Origin: Spirochaeta cellobiosiphila DSM 17781
Lineage (GTDB): Bacteria > Spirochaetota > Spirochaetia > DSM-17781
Assembly (NCBI RefSeq): GCF_000426705.1
Contig: NZ_KE384558.1
Coordinates: forward strand, 130,866-194,865
Length of the DNA stretch: 64,000 bases
Reading direction: 5' to 3'
The notes beneath the pieces were generated by a model, which was not told the DNA's origin, ran no database searches, and saw nothing but the letters and a program-made list of their open reading frames with translations. The first letter of the stretch is position 1. The number at the start of each line of letters is the position of its first letter. Made by a program: the position numbers and the translations under genes. Shown piece after piece: positions 47,722-56,930 of this stretch.

Positions 47722-47745
47722 TTCTAACATTATTCAAGTTAGAAT
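47722..47745 (+). promoter_or_regulatory. Dyad and -10-like element before phnF
   Basis: TTCTAAC and GTTAGAA arms with a 9-bp spacer. The end, CAAGTTAGAAT (47735-47745), is repeated exactly before phnG. TAGAAT could serve as the -10, 7 nt before the ATG at 47753, so the site may be promoter, PhnF operator, or both. Confidence 0.5.
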
Positions 47746-47752
47746 TATGATT

Positions 47753-48451
47753 ATGGAAAACTGGATAATTGATGACATCATGAATGGCCTTCAAAGTGGA
47801 AGATACGATGTGGAGGAACCACTCCCATCAGAACACACAATGTGTGCCCGTTACTCTGTCCCCCGGATAACAGTCAGAAATGCCTATAATCGTCTGGAGG
47901 ATCAAGGGATTGTTGTCAGCCGTCAAGGAAAAGGACGTTATTTAACCCCTTCAAAAACTCCCGTACATCTTGATCTCTGGACAGGAAGTAGTTTCTCGGA
48001 AAAGCTAATGTCTCAAGGGTTAGAACTGGATAATCGCATTCTCATACAAAAATCCTGTGACTACGATAGGGATATATGGAAACGTTTGGACCTGGATGGA
48101 AAAGAGGAGCAGGTTTATCACATCGCCATTATCAGAATGATTGAAGATAGTCCCATTGCCATTCATCACAGTTATTTGCCTATTAAATACTTTCCCCTTG
48201 TAGAAGAGGAGGCTCCTACTATTAAAAGTATGTTTCGCTATTTTACAACAAATGGATATACTGAACTGAAGGCCGTTTCTGTGACCATGGAATTGAGCCT
48301 CCCCACTAGTGAAGAACAGGAGCTTCTATGCTGTCCCCCCTTGATTCCTTTACTAGTTTTAGAGAATTGTACCCATTCCAAAGAAGTAACACCTCTCCAG
48401 TATACAAGAATACTTTACCGGGGGGACCGATTTAAGTATCACATCAATTAA
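47753..48451 (+). CDS. phnF: GntR-family (HutC/PhnF-type) regulator
   Basis: 232 aa from the ATG at 47753 (an ATG two codons earlier is also in frame). The N-terminal winged HTH includes 'LPSEHTMCARYSVPRITVRNAY', given by its position near 24-45, and a UTRA effector domain follows ('QVYHIAIIRMIEDSPIAIHHSYLP'-like region near 115-140). It heads the C-P lyase gene cluster, so it probably represses the cluster and itself. Effector unknown. Confidence 0.85.
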   Translation: MENWIIDDIMNGLQSGRYDVEEPLPSEHTMCARYSVPRITVRNAYNRLEDQGIVVSRQGKGRYLTPSKTPVHLDLWTGSSFSEKLMSQGLELDNRILIQKSCDYDRDIWKRLDLDGKEEQVYHIAIIRMIEDSPIAIHHSYLPIKYFPLVEEEAPTIKSMFRYFTTNGYTELKAVSVTMELSLPTSEEQELLCCPPLIPLLVLENCTHSKEVTPLQYTRILYRGDRFKYHIN

Positions 48452-48496
48452 TCAATCCTTAACATGACTCAAACAAGTTTAATCTTATTTTAATAA

Positions 48497-48522
48497 TTCT
48501 TAACTTGGCAACAAGTTAGAAT
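48497..48522 (+). promoter_or_regulatory. Promoter/operator element before phnG
   Basis: AACTTG-GCAA-CAAGTT is a perfect dyad, and CAAGTTAGAAT (48512-48522) is identical to the phnF copy. TAGAAT lies 7 nt before the phnG ATG, which has no ribosome site. Confidence 0.5.
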
Positions 48523-48529
48523 CCTTATC

Positions 48530-48979
48530 ATGAAAGATAAATGGACATTAACGAGTTATCGGACTCGAATACTCATCAAGGATAAAAGCGGATTAGCCCT
48601 GAATCTGGCTCAGGAAGTAGAAGACCTTTATCCCATTGTTGTCCTTCAGGCTCCTCAGGAAGGGCTTGTCATGGTGAAGCTCAGGGAAAAAGCACGACAA
48701 AGTCAATTCTATCTGGGTGAAGTTGTCGTAACAGAGACCAAAGTTCAGATAGAAGAACAATTAGGGCTGGGGATTGTAAAAGGGCATGATGAAAACTTAT
48801 CCAAAGCCTTAGCCATCATAGATGCCGCCTATAAAGCTGGACTTCCTATAACCAGGAATTGGCAGGATGCTTTCATTCAGGCAGATAATCTCATAAAAGA
48901 ACGACAACAGGAAGAGATAAGCCTACTGGCTCAGACTAAAGTTAATTTTCAATCCATGATGGAGGAGGATTATCTATGA
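48530..48979 (+). CDS. phnG: C-P lyase complex subunit PhnG
   Basis: 149 aa. 'LGLGIVKGHDENLSKALAIIDAAY' region and 'VVTETKVQ' match PhnG. With PhnH, PhnI and PhnL it starts phosphonate breakdown by joining the phosphonate to ribose of ATP; it is a core subunit of the PhnGHIJ complex. Overlaps phnH by 4 nt. Confidence 0.9.
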   Translation: MKDKWTLTSYRTRILIKDKSGLALNLAQEVEDLYPIVVLQAPQEGLVMVKLREKARQSQFYLGEVVVTETKVQIEEQLGLGIVKGHDENLSKALAIIDAAYKAGLPITRNWQDAFIQADNLIKERQQEEISLLAQTKVNFQSMMEEDYL

Positions 48980-49587
48980 GGACTATTGACCCTGTTCATC
49001 ATACCCAGAAAGTGTACCGTCAATTAGTCAAAGCATTTAGCTTTCCAGGTAGAATATATACCCTTGGGATCGATGATAAGATCACCACGACAAAGGATGA
49101 CATGGTACTCCTATTAGGATGTACACTCCTCGATCAAGGGGTATTGGTATCCCTGGTGGGAAGTTATGATGACACCTTTCTTCATCAGTTGACTCATATG
49201 AAAAGAACTACCAAGGAAAAGGCGGATTTCCTGTTTGTTCTCAATCAGGAGATAAAGGAAGAGGCTTCTCTTTGCTTTACTGCAGCGAAGAAGGGGAGTG
49301 AATTGAATCCCCATGAAGGAGCTACGATTCTCCTCTCCATAGAAGATCTTTCCCTTTTAGCAGAAACACTTCCTACAGAATCCCATTATCAATTATCAGG
49401 TCCGGGAATAAAAGATGTCGTCCAATGGAAGCCCCTTCCTTTTCTGGAATGTTGGATACCGGAACGAAACAAAGCCTGTTCTTATTTTCCCTTAGGAGTA
49501 GATGTTCTCCTTTTTGACCAATATGGACGTCTTTGTGGACTACCAAGAACCACAACCATTAGCTATATCAATAAGGAGGTAAACTGA
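48976..49587 (+). CDS. phnH: C-P lyase complex subunit PhnH
   Basis: 203 aa. 'QKVYRQLVKAFSFPGRIYTL' at the N-terminus is the usual PhnH start, and 'GPGIKDVVQWKPLPF' and 'FPLGVDVLLFDQYGRLCGLPRTT' near the C-terminus are conserved. Overlaps neighbours by 4 and 1 nt. Confidence 0.92.
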   Translation: MRTIDPVHHTQKVYRQLVKAFSFPGRIYTLGIDDKITTTKDDMVLLLGCTLLDQGVLVSLVGSYDDTFLHQLTHMKRTTKEKADFLFVLNQEIKEEASLCFTAAKKGSELNPHEGATILLSIEDLSLLAETLPTESHYQLSGPGIKDVVQWKPLPFLECWIPERNKACSYFPLGVDVLLFDQYGRLCGLPRTTTISYINKEVN

Positions 49588-50699
49588 TGGCCTATGTTGC
49601 TGTAAGAGGGGGACGCGAAGCTATAGAAAGTTCTTTACTCAGGCGCGAGGTCCTTCGTGTTCAGTCCGCTGTGCTTCTGGAGGTAGAAGCCATACAAGGA
49701 GGAATGAAGTCGCTCATAGATCAAGTCATGTCTGAAGCCAGTCTCTACGATAGGGAATTAGCCGCTTTGGCCATTAAACAGGGACAAGGGAGTCCTGAAG
49801 AAGCTGTTTTCCTATTGAGAGCTTACCGCTCTACCGTCCCTCGGCTTTATACAACAAAAGAACTTAATACAGATTCCCTGTTTATACAAAGACGAATATC
49901 AGCGGCTTTTAAAGATATCCCCGGTGGGCAGTTATTAGGATCCTCACCTGATTATTCCCAGCGTCTCCTTGATTTTTCCCTTATTGAAGAAAGGGTTCCA
50001 GACTTAAAAGCATTGCTTTCTCTCTATCAACGGGAAAGTTCTGGTTCTGCCATCCCAAAGGATTGGATCTATCCCAAAGTCGTAGATTATCTGCGCAAAG
50101 AAGGCCTCCTCAAAGATTTTCCTTTGGATCGTACCCTTCCAAAAGATGTTACAACAGCTTCAATCAGCTTCCCTACATCGCGATCTGAACGATTACAAGT
50201 ATTAACAAGAGGACAGACAGGGGCTGTAACCTCTTTAGGTTATGCCTCTCTAAGAGGATTCGGAGGAGGAGCCCTCCATCCCACAGTAGGTGAGTTACGG
50301 GTAGGGCTTTTGCCCCTCTATATCGATGATCCCTATGAAGAAACCTCAGAGGACAGGGAATACTACATAGGGGATATTGAAATATCTGAAGTGGAGACCC
50401 TCATTCCTGTTACCAAATCCTTGGGACAGGGGCAGGAAGAGCTAGAGTTTGAACTGGGCTATGGTATTTGCTACGGCCAGAATGAAACCAAAGTGATAGC
50501 CATGAGTCTACTCGATCATAATCTAGAGACTAAAGATATCCGCTATCCTACTCATCAGGAAGAGTTTGTTCTCCTTCACATTGATTCTGTAGAAGCCACA
50601 GGATTTATATCCCATCTAAAGCTTCCCCATTACGTAACTTTCCAATCCAAATTAGAAGCTCTACGGAGGGTAAGAAAATCAGGAGGGTCCCAGGAATGA
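49587..50699 (+). CDS. phnI: C-P lyase complex subunit PhnI
   Basis: 370 aa. 'MAYVAVRGGREAIESS' is the typical start, with 'GYASLRGFGGGALHPTVGELR' in the centre. PhnI carries the nucleosidase activity that displaces adenine in the first step. The ribosome site GGAGG lies within the end of phnH. Confidence 0.95.
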   Translation: MAYVAVRGGREAIESSLLRREVLRVQSAVLLEVEAIQGGMKSLIDQVMSEASLYDRELAALAIKQGQGSPEEAVFLLRAYRSTVPRLYTTKELNTDSLFIQRRISAAFKDIPGGQLLGSSPDYSQRLLDFSLIEERVPDLKALLSLYQRESSGSAIPKDWIYPKVVDYLRKEGLLKDFPLDRTLPKDVTTASISFPTSRSERLQVLTRGQTGAVTSLGYASLRGFGGGALHPTVGELRVGLLPLYIDDPYEETSEDREYYIGDIEISEVETLIPVTKSLGQGQEELEFELGYGICYGQNETKVIAMSLLDHNLETKDIRYPTHQEEFVLLHIDSVEATGFISHLKLPHYVTFQSKLEALRRVRKSGGSQE

Positions 50700-51562
50700 G
50701 TTTAGCCGGTAAAAAACACCATTATGCCTTCTTTGATGAATCCTCCAAGAAGGTTATTAGAAGAGCTGCTTTGAAAGCTATAGCCATCCCGGGATACCAA
50801 GTTCCCTTTCCCAGCAGGGAAATGCCCATAGCCAGAGGTTGGGGGACAGGTGGTTTACAATTAACCTTATCCCTTATAGGTAAAGGGGATACTCTTAAAG
50901 TTATCGATCAGGGGGCAGACGATTCTGTTAATGCGGTCAATATCAAAAAACTAATCACCCAAACCACAACGGACATTGAAGTAACTACCCATACAAAGAA
51001 GGCTACTTTGATACAATCGCGCCATAGAATCCCCGAAATAGAACTGGAGGAAGAGCAAATCATGATCCTTCAAGTCCCTATTCCTGAACCACTACGGAGC
51101 ATTGAACCTTCAGAAGGAAAAACAAAAATCCTCCACAGTGAACAAGAGTATTCAGGGGCCTTTCTAAGCCTCTTTGAAGAAATCGTTAAAACAGGGGACA
51201 TGACAACAGGAGCCGATCATCCTGTCATGGTCCAGAATCGGTATGTTATGGCTCCCAGTCCCATCCCCCGCTATGACAATAACAGACTTCATGAGAGTAA
51301 GAATCTCTTCCTTTTTGGAGCAGGGCGGGAAAAGAAAATCTATGCGGTTCCCCCTTATACAAAAGTCGAAAGTCTCGGTTTTGAGGATGTTCCTTTCAAA
51401 GCAGAAGAATTCAAAGATAAAACCTGTCGCCTCTGTGGGGCTCAAAATGTGTTTATGGATGAGCTAGTTGATACAGAAACAAATCAAACCTACTACCAGT
51501 GTAATGACACAAGCTATTGTCAGGAACGGCAGGATTCCTCAAAGGAGGTGCTCCTTGGCTAA
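50696..51562 (+). CDS. phnJ: C-P lyase core radical SAM enzyme PhnJ
   Basis: 288 aa. Four Cys (244, 247, 269, 275) have the exact CX2CX21CX5C spacing of PhnJ and bind the iron-sulfur cluster. The glycyl-radical region 'ARGWGTGGLQLT' is present near residue 46. It breaks the carbon-phosphorus bond of 5-phosphoribosyl-1-phosphonate, releasing alkane and the 1,2-cyclic phosphate. Ends 8 nt inside phnK. Confidence 0.96.
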   Translation: MSLAGKKHHYAFFDESSKKVIRRAALKAIAIPGYQVPFPSREMPIARGWGTGGLQLTLSLIGKGDTLKVIDQGADDSVNAVNIKKLITQTTTDIEVTTHTKKATLIQSRHRIPEIELEEEQIMILQVPIPEPLRSIEPSEGKTKILHSEQEYSGAFLSLFEEIVKTGDMTTGADHPVMVQNRYVMAPSPIPRYDNNRLHESKNLFLFGAGREKKIYAVPPYTKVESLGFEDVPFKAEEFKDKTCRLCGAQNVFMDELVDTETNQTYYQCNDTSYCQERQDSSKEVLLG

Positions 51563-52391
51563 TGAATCAAAGCCTCTCTTATCTATAAGAAATTTGAATA
51601 AACAATTTGGTACAGGATGTTCCTATTGCCACAGCCATAAAGAGGGACTGGACCATAATTACTGTCCCCGCTGTGGGACGGTTTATGCCTTACAGAATGT
51701 CAATTTCGATCTCTATCCTCAGGAAATCCTTGGGATCGTCGGTGAATCGGGCAGTGGAAAGTCGACACTAATGCAATGTTTGTATTTTGATCAATATCCC
51801 CAGCAAGGGAATTATCACTTTCAGGGAGAAGAGTATACCAACCTCTTTGAGGCTCCCCGAAGAGAACAACGTCGTTTACGGAATGAGAAGTTCGGAATGA
51901 TCTATCAAAATCCCCTTAGAGGATTACGGATGAACTATTCCTCCTTATCCAACATAGGGGAGAACCTGATTGCTGCCGGATGGCGAAATGTAGAATCCAT
52001 GACTAATCGGGCAGAGTTTTTACTAGACCAGGTCAAGATCGCCTCCTTCCGTATGAAAGAATCTCCTTCCCACTTCTCAGGGGGAATGCAACAGAGGGTG
52101 CAGATAGCCAAAGCCTTATCAAACAACCCTCCAGTTCTCTTTCTGGATGAGGTTACCACAGGATTAGACCTATCAGTTCAGGCAAAAGTTCTGGATTTGA
52201 TAAAAGAAATTCAACGGGAATACAAAGTAAGCATGCTCCTTGTCTCCCATGATTTATCTGTGGTCAAAATGTTAGCTGACAGAGCGTTAGTCATGCTCAA
52301 TGGTCAAGTCATTGAAGAAGGCTTAACAGATCAGATATTAGAAGATCCCCAACACCAGTACACACAGGAACTGGTTCATTCCCTACTATGA
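51555..52391 (+). CDS. phnK: C-P lyase ATP-binding subunit PhnK
   Basis: 279 aa from TTG at 51555, with GGAGGTG before it; a longer frame from 51468 lacks a ribosome site. ABC motifs: Walker A 'GESGSGKSTL', signature 'FSGGMQQRVQIAKAL', Walker B 'PVLFLDEVTTGLD'. An inserted Cys4 element lies near the N-terminus (CSYCH...CPRCG, about residues 21-42), absent from the E. coli protein and possibly binding zinc. PhnK docks onto the PhnGHIJ core. Confidence 0.93.
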   Translation: MANESKPLLSIRNLNKQFGTGCSYCHSHKEGLDHNYCPRCGTVYALQNVNFDLYPQEILGIVGESGSGKSTLMQCLYFDQYPQQGNYHFQGEEYTNLFEAPRREQRRLRNEKFGMIYQNPLRGLRMNYSSLSNIGENLIAAGWRNVESMTNRAEFLLDQVKIASFRMKESPSHFSGGMQQRVQIAKALSNNPPVLFLDEVTTGLDLSVQAKVLDLIKEIQREYKVSMLLVSHDLSVVKMLADRALVMLNGQVIEEGLTDQILEDPQHQYTQELVHSLL

Positions 52392-52400
52392 GGTTTTATA

Positions 52401-53564
52401 ATGAAAACAATATTGAAAGGTCATATCGTCACTCCCCACAAAGTACTTCCTGATCATTTACTGATAATGGAAGAGGGACACATTACTGAGATTAAAGCTT
52501 GCCGTAATGATTTTCCAGATTCCTATATTGATACCCAGGGATCCTATATTCTTCCTGGACTAATTGATGTTCACTCTGATTATATCGAGCAGATTGCCGC
52601 TCCGCGACCATCAAGTGTTATGGATTTTTCGATAGCTCTCAAAGAAGCAGAGAGAAACTTAATAGGACAGGGAATTACCACCATGTATCATAGCCTGTCC
52701 TTTTATCAAAGCTGGAAGTTTGATGACAAGGTTATCCGACAAGCCTCTCATACCAGACGTTTTGTTGAACTCATTGATCGTCTCCGCCGGAAGAACAGTC
52801 TCATCCGTCACCGCTTTCATGCTCGTTTTGAGATAGACAGCTTAGATAGGGTCGAAGAGCTGGAAGATTATATTAAGTCTGACATGGTGCATCTACTCTC
52901 CTTCATGGATCATACCCCCGGTCAGGGGCAGTATAGAAACCTGGAAGTCTATAAGAAATTCATCAAAGGGTATCGCAAGCTATCAGAAGAAGAAGCTGAT
53001 GAAGTGATAAAGCGAACCCAAACAGCACAGAAGCTGCCTATCACTGCTATACAGGAATTAGCTCAACTAGCGATCAGTCGGGGCGTTCCTGTAGCCAGTC
53101 ATGATGATGATACGATTGATAAGTTACATTTGAATAAGGAATTATCTCTTAATATATCTGAGTTTCCCATTACTATGGAAGTCGCAAAAGAAGCGCGACG
53201 TCTAGGTTTTTACACTGTCGCTGGTGCTCCCAATATTCTCTTGGGAGGAAGTCATTCCGGGAATCTTTCAGCCGCGGAAGCTATCTTAGAGGGGGCTATC
53301 GATACCCTCTGTAGTGACTATTATCCTGCGGCTATGATCCATTGTATCTTCAAGCTTCATGATGACTATGGCTTATCCCTCCCAGAGGCTTTGAATCTTG
53401 TCTCCCTGAATCCTGCAAAAGCAGTTGGTTTGGAGGATCGCTTAGGTTCCCTGGAAGCAGGAAAAGAAGCGGATGTACTTGTTCTTCATCTTAATGATGA
53501 AAAGCTCCCTCTCATTACCTCTGTGTATGTTCAAGGGCAGCTTAAATACCAAACCCATTATTAA
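52401..53564 (+). CDS. phnM: RPn-triphosphate pyrophosphohydrolase PhnM
   Basis: 387 aa amidohydrolase fold. 'LPGLIDVHSDYIE' carries the first metal His, 'ASHDDDT' a later metal site and 'NPAKAVGLEDRLGSLEAGKEAD' the typical C-terminal strand. It removes pyrophosphate from the ribose-triphosphate phosphonate intermediate before PhnJ acts. Starts 9 nt after phnK. Confidence 0.95.
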   Translation: MKTILKGHIVTPHKVLPDHLLIMEEGHITEIKACRNDFPDSYIDTQGSYILPGLIDVHSDYIEQIAAPRPSSVMDFSIALKEAERNLIGQGITTMYHSLSFYQSWKFDDKVIRQASHTRRFVELIDRLRRKNSLIRHRFHARFEIDSLDRVEELEDYIKSDMVHLLSFMDHTPGQGQYRNLEVYKKFIKGYRKLSEEEADEVIKRTQTAQKLPITAIQELAQLAISRGVPVASHDDDTIDKLHLNKELSLNISEFPITMEVAKEARRLGFYTVAGAPNILLGGSHSGNLSAAEAILEGAIDTLCSDYYPAAMIHCIFKLHDDYGLSLPEALNLVSLNPAKAVGLEDRLGSLEAGKEADVLVLHLNDEKLPLITSVYVQGQLKYQTHY

Positions 53565-53576
53565 CGAGGAAGCACA

Positions 53577-54209
53577 ATGAAGATATTAAAGGAAGAGCAT
53601 CCCTCTGTTGGGGCTGATTCTGTTTTAAGCAAAGTCGTAACAGGGGCTTATGTCGATATTGGAGAGCAAAACCATATCGATCACAGTGTCATTGGCGATT
53701 ATTCCTATACAGGACCTTGGTGCATCATTCAGAATACCCACATTGGAAAATTCAGTAATATTGCTGCTATGGTACGTATTGGCCCAACAGACCATCCTAT
53801 GGAAAGACCAAGTCAGCATCACTTTACCTATAGGCGTCAGTTATTTGGATTAAGGGATACTAATGATGATACTTTCTTTCAAAAGCGAAGGGAACGTATC
53901 ACGACCATAGGTCATGATAGCTGGATCGGACACGGTGCCATTATCCTTCCGGAAATCAACATAGGTATTGGATCGGTCATTGGCGCAGGTTCTGTAGTGA
54001 CAAAAGATGTCCCCCCCTATGGGATCGTCGTGGGGAATCCTGCCCGTTTCATTCGCCACCGTTTTGATCCCTCCCAGATAGAACAGCTCCTTTCCATTCA
54101 ATGGTGGGATTGGTCCCATGATTGTCTAAAGGAACGATTGGAGGATTTTTCCCTGCCTATCCAGGAGTTTATTCACAAGTACCAAAACAATAACAGGAGC
54201 CACTCATGA
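53577..54209 (+). CDS. Hexapeptide-repeat transferase of phosphonate operons
   Basis: 210 aa left-handed beta-helix. Repeated 'V.IG.....H.V.GD'-type strands, '[33 protein letters not shown]'-like turns (about residues 120-150) and '[12 protein letters not shown]' are typical of the acetyltransferase subgroup found in phn operons. Position between phnM and phnL supports a role in phosphonate metabolism, possibly acetylation of an aminophosphonate (inference). ATGA overlap with phnL. Confidence 0.82.
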   Translation: MKILKEEHPSVGADSVLSKVVTGAYVDIGEQNHIDHSVIGDYSYTGPWCIIQNTHIGKFSNIAAMVRIGPTDHPMERPSQHHFTYRRQLFGLRDTNDDTFFQKRRERITTIGHDSWIGHGAIILPEINIGIGSVIGAGSVVTKDVPPYGIVVGNPARFIRHRFDPSQIEQLLSIQWWDWSHDCLKERLEDFSLPIQEFIHKYQNNNRSHS

Positions 54210-54913
54210 ATCAAGCTTTATTACATATCCAAGAGGTGAGCAAATCTTTTTACCTTCATGATCATAACAAAAGCATAGAAGGTTGTCGTGATATTAATAT
54301 ATCCCTTTATCCCGGTGAGTTTGTAGGTATTACGGGTAAGAGTGGAAGCGGCAAATCAACCATCCTCAAACTCATCTATGGAACCTATATCCCTCAGAAA
54401 GGGAGCATTTTATATGACAGTGAGGCCTATGGGATGGTGAATCTTTATGAACTGAGCCATCGTCAGAGGATCTTCCTTCGTCAGTATGAAATAGGTTATG
54501 TTAGTCAGTTTCTTCAGGTTGTTCCCAGGACTACCGCTTTAACCATCTTAATTCAAGCAGGAAGGGAAAAAGGATTATCCCATAAGGATAGTGAAGTGAG
54601 AGCTATAGAACTATTAACCCATTTTGAATTATCAGAAGAATTATGGGACTCTTATCCCGCAACCTTTTCAGGTGGAGAAAAACTAAGACTGAATATAGCC
54701 CGGGCTATGGTAAAAGAACCGCGATTACTCCTTCTGGATGAACCAACAGCTTCCCTGGATCATCATTCCAAAGGAAAGGTCAGATCTCTTATTGCCCAGC
54801 TCAAGGAAAGGGGGACCACCATGTTGGGTATCTTCCATGATCTAGAGTTCATGGAAGGCTTATGTGATAGGGAACATCATATGAGCCAGGGACAAATGGA
54901 GGCCTTATGTTAA
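54206..54913 (+). CDS. phnL: C-P lyase ATP-binding subunit PhnL
   Basis: 235 aa. Walker A '[13 protein letters not shown]', signature '[15 protein letters not shown]', Walker B '[12 protein letters not shown]', H-loop 'LGIFHDLEF'. It lacks the dimer-inserts of transport ABC proteins and belongs to the LolD-like PhnL group, which helps load the phosphonate onto ribose. It overlaps phnPP by 7 nt. Confidence 0.93.
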   Translation: MNQALLHIQEVSKSFYLHDHNKSIEGCRDINISLYPGEFVGITGKSGSGKSTILKLIYGTYIPQKGSILYDSEAYGMVNLYELSHRQRIFLRQYEIGYVSQFLQVVPRTTALTILIQAGREKGLSHKDSEVRAIELLTHFELSEELWDSYPATFSGGEKLRLNIARAMVKEPRLLLLDEPTASLDHHSKGKVRSLIAQLKERGTTMLGIFHDLEFMEGLCDREHHMSQGQMEALC

Positions 54914-55752
54914 TCGATTTGCACCTCCATTCCTGGGTCTCCGATGGCAGTTATTCTCCTCGTAACTTAATGAAATTGGCACAAGAGAGGGGAATTGCTG
55001 CTTTATCCCTGACAGATCACGACACAGTAGAGCACCAGGGGGAAAATGAAAGCATGGCGAGTCGCTTCAACTTACTCTATCTCAGGGGTATTGAAATATC
55101 CGCCTTTGATCCCGATACGGGACGAAAGGTTCATATCTTAGGATATCAGTATAACCGGAATCCCTATCATATTCAGGACCTATGTTCTGCTACTCTTAAG
55201 AAAAGACATAATAATACTTTGGAGCAAATACAAATCATTCAGGCTCAAGGATATCCTGTCACTGTACAGGAAGTAGAAGATAAAGCTTACTGTCTGAATT
55301 CCCATTCCAGATGTTTGTACAAACAACACATTATGGCTGTACTTAAAGATAAGAAAATAACCACAGAGATCTACTCTGATCTGTATAGGGAACTTTTTAA
55401 GTCAGGAGGGATAGCTGCCCGGGATATCTCTTATGTAACATATCACGATGCCATTGCTGCCATTAAGGCTGATGGAGGAATCCCTGTCTTAGCTCATCCT
55501 GGACAATCAGCTGTCTATGACTTAGTTCCCCATATGGTTTACTTAGGATTACAAGGGATTGAATTAGCCCATCCTGATCATAGTTCTGATGACTATAAAA
55601 AGGTAAGGGCATTAGCCAATGAATATGACCTTATCTGTACAGGAGGAAGTGATTTTCATGGCGAATACGGCAAGGAAGATGCCCTGGGATTAATGACTGT
55701 TCCTCCTGGTGATTGGGAGATTTTAAAGAAAAACTGTTTAAACTTTAACTAG
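54907..55752 (+). CDS. phnPP: PHP-domain cyclic phosphodiesterase, PhnPP-type
   Basis: 281 aa. PHP metal ligands: 'DLHLHSWVSDG', 'LTDHDTVE', 'LAHPGQSAV' and 'GGSDFHGEYG'. In phn operons this family includes PhnPP, which turns 5-phosphoribosyl 1,2-cyclic phosphate into ribose 5-phosphate and phosphate. That would replace the PhnP metallo-beta-lactamase and the PhnN kinase, neither of which is present here. The activity is inferred from family and context. Confidence 0.8.
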   Translation: MLIDLHLHSWVSDGSYSPRNLMKLAQERGIAALSLTDHDTVEHQGENESMASRFNLLYLRGIEISAFDPDTGRKVHILGYQYNRNPYHIQDLCSATLKKRHNNTLEQIQIIQAQGYPVTVQEVEDKAYCLNSHSRCLYKQHIMAVLKDKKITTEIYSDLYRELFKSGGIAARDISYVTYHDAIAAIKADGGIPVLAHPGQSAVYDLVPHMVYLGLQGIELAHPDHSSDDYKKVRALANEYDLICTGGSDFHGEYGKEDALGLMTVPPGDWEILKKNCLNFN

Positions 55753-55838
55753 CTTAATTTGATTCTAATATTATCTGAACCTTCCTTTAATACCCATTAG
55801 GTAGAGTGACTCATGAAAAATTGAATGAGGAGAATGAC

Positions 55839-56852
55839 GTGAAAAAAATCGTGTCTATTTTACTTGTGGCTTTAAGTTTAACCATGGGGCTCTATGCCAA
55901 TGGCGGTCAAGAAAGCTCAAATGATGAATTAGTATGGGTATGGTATCCCAATGAATCTACTCCTGAGTTTGCTGAAACTCGTACAGAATTAATACGTATT
56001 GTATCAGAAGCATTGGGAAGACCTATCAAGGAACAGTTAACAACAGATTATGCCATTGCTATCGAAGCCTTAGTTAATGAAAATGCAGCCTTTTCATGGT
56101 TTGGTGGAGAAGGTTATGTTCAGGCCCATGCCCGTGAAAAAGCTGTATTACCTTTAGTTGTGAACACAGGAAACTCAGGTACTCTATCAGATGCCAAGTA
56201 TTACTCCATGTTAGGAACCCTTCTTGAAAACACGGATCAGTATAAAATTGGTGGAGACTATAACCTGGATACACTAAAACAAAAGAAGTTCTCCTTTGTT
56301 TCTAACTCCTCTACTAGTGGCTTCCGTGTCCCTTCCAGTATCATTAGTAAAAACTTCAATGTAACAGCAGATGACCTTCTCGAAGGTGGCTCTGATAAGG
56401 TATTTGCCCAGGTTCTTTTTGGTGGTTCCCACCAGGGATCTTTGATGAATGTTTTGACTGGTAAAGCTGATATTGGTGCTTTTTGTAACTCCTGTGTTAA
56501 TGAATATGTATCCTGGGAACAAGGTTCTTATGATGATCCCCAAGCTGGTGATATTCTGGTAGTTAAAGATGGTGCTGATGCTCCGTTTGATCAAGAAGCG
56601 GGTAAAAAGGTACGATTGATTGCTACTGTTCCTGTTCTTAATGCTCCCTTGGTTGTTAATACTAATCTCGTTACACCAGAAGAAGTTGCTAAGGTACAAC
56701 AAGTCCTTATGTCTTCAGAAGTATACAACAATAAACTTCTCTTTGCTCCTAAAGGATCTGACATTAAAGCTCTATTTCGGGCCGGGCAAAAGTTTGCCAC
56801 AGTGGAAGATTCCTGGTACGACCCTATTCGTAAATTAAGCGGTATGAAGTAA
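55839..56852 (+). CDS. phnD: Phosphonate ABC transporter substrate-binding protein
   Basis: 337 aa from GTG at 55839, with GAGGAG before it. Signal peptide 'MKKIVSILLVALSLTMGLYA' then 'NGGQESS', a spirochaete-style mature start without lipobox. 'WVWYPNESTPEF', 'FSWFGGEGYVQAHA' and 'TSGFRVPSSII' are PhnD-family features. Followed by a hairpin that probably favours its expression over the membrane components. Confidence 0.9.
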   Translation: MKKIVSILLVALSLTMGLYANGGQESSNDELVWVWYPNESTPEFAETRTELIRIVSEALGRPIKEQLTTDYAIAIEALVNENAAFSWFGGEGYVQAHAREKAVLPLVVNTGNSGTLSDAKYYSMLGTLLENTDQYKIGGDYNLDTLKQKKFSFVSNSSTSGFRVPSSIISKNFNVTADDLLEGGSDKVFAQVLFGGSHQGSLMNVLTGKADIGAFCNSCVNEYVSWEQGSYDDPQAGDILVVKDGADAPFDQEAGKKVRLIATVPVLNAPLVVNTNLVTPEEVAKVQQVLMSSEVYNNKLLFAPKGSDIKALFRAGQKFATVEDSWYDPIRKLSGMK

Positions 56853-56865
56853 GTTGATTGTTTAG

Positions 56866-56913
56866 GGCATTCAGTCCGGGCCTACGCCCAGGGCTGGATG
56901 CCTTTGTTTCTTT
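56866..56913 (+). terminator. Intra-operon terminator/attenuator between phnD and phnC
   Basis: A long hairpin (outer GGCAT/ATGCC, inner GGGC/GCCC, few mismatches) is followed by TTTGTTTCTTT. Partial termination here would give more binding protein than transporter. Confidence 0.75.
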
Positions 56914-56930
56914 ATAATAGGGGATAATAT

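Noticed and set aside
56274-56702. 142-codon minus-strand frame within phnD
   Set aside because: Antisense shadow of a conserved binding protein; no family features.
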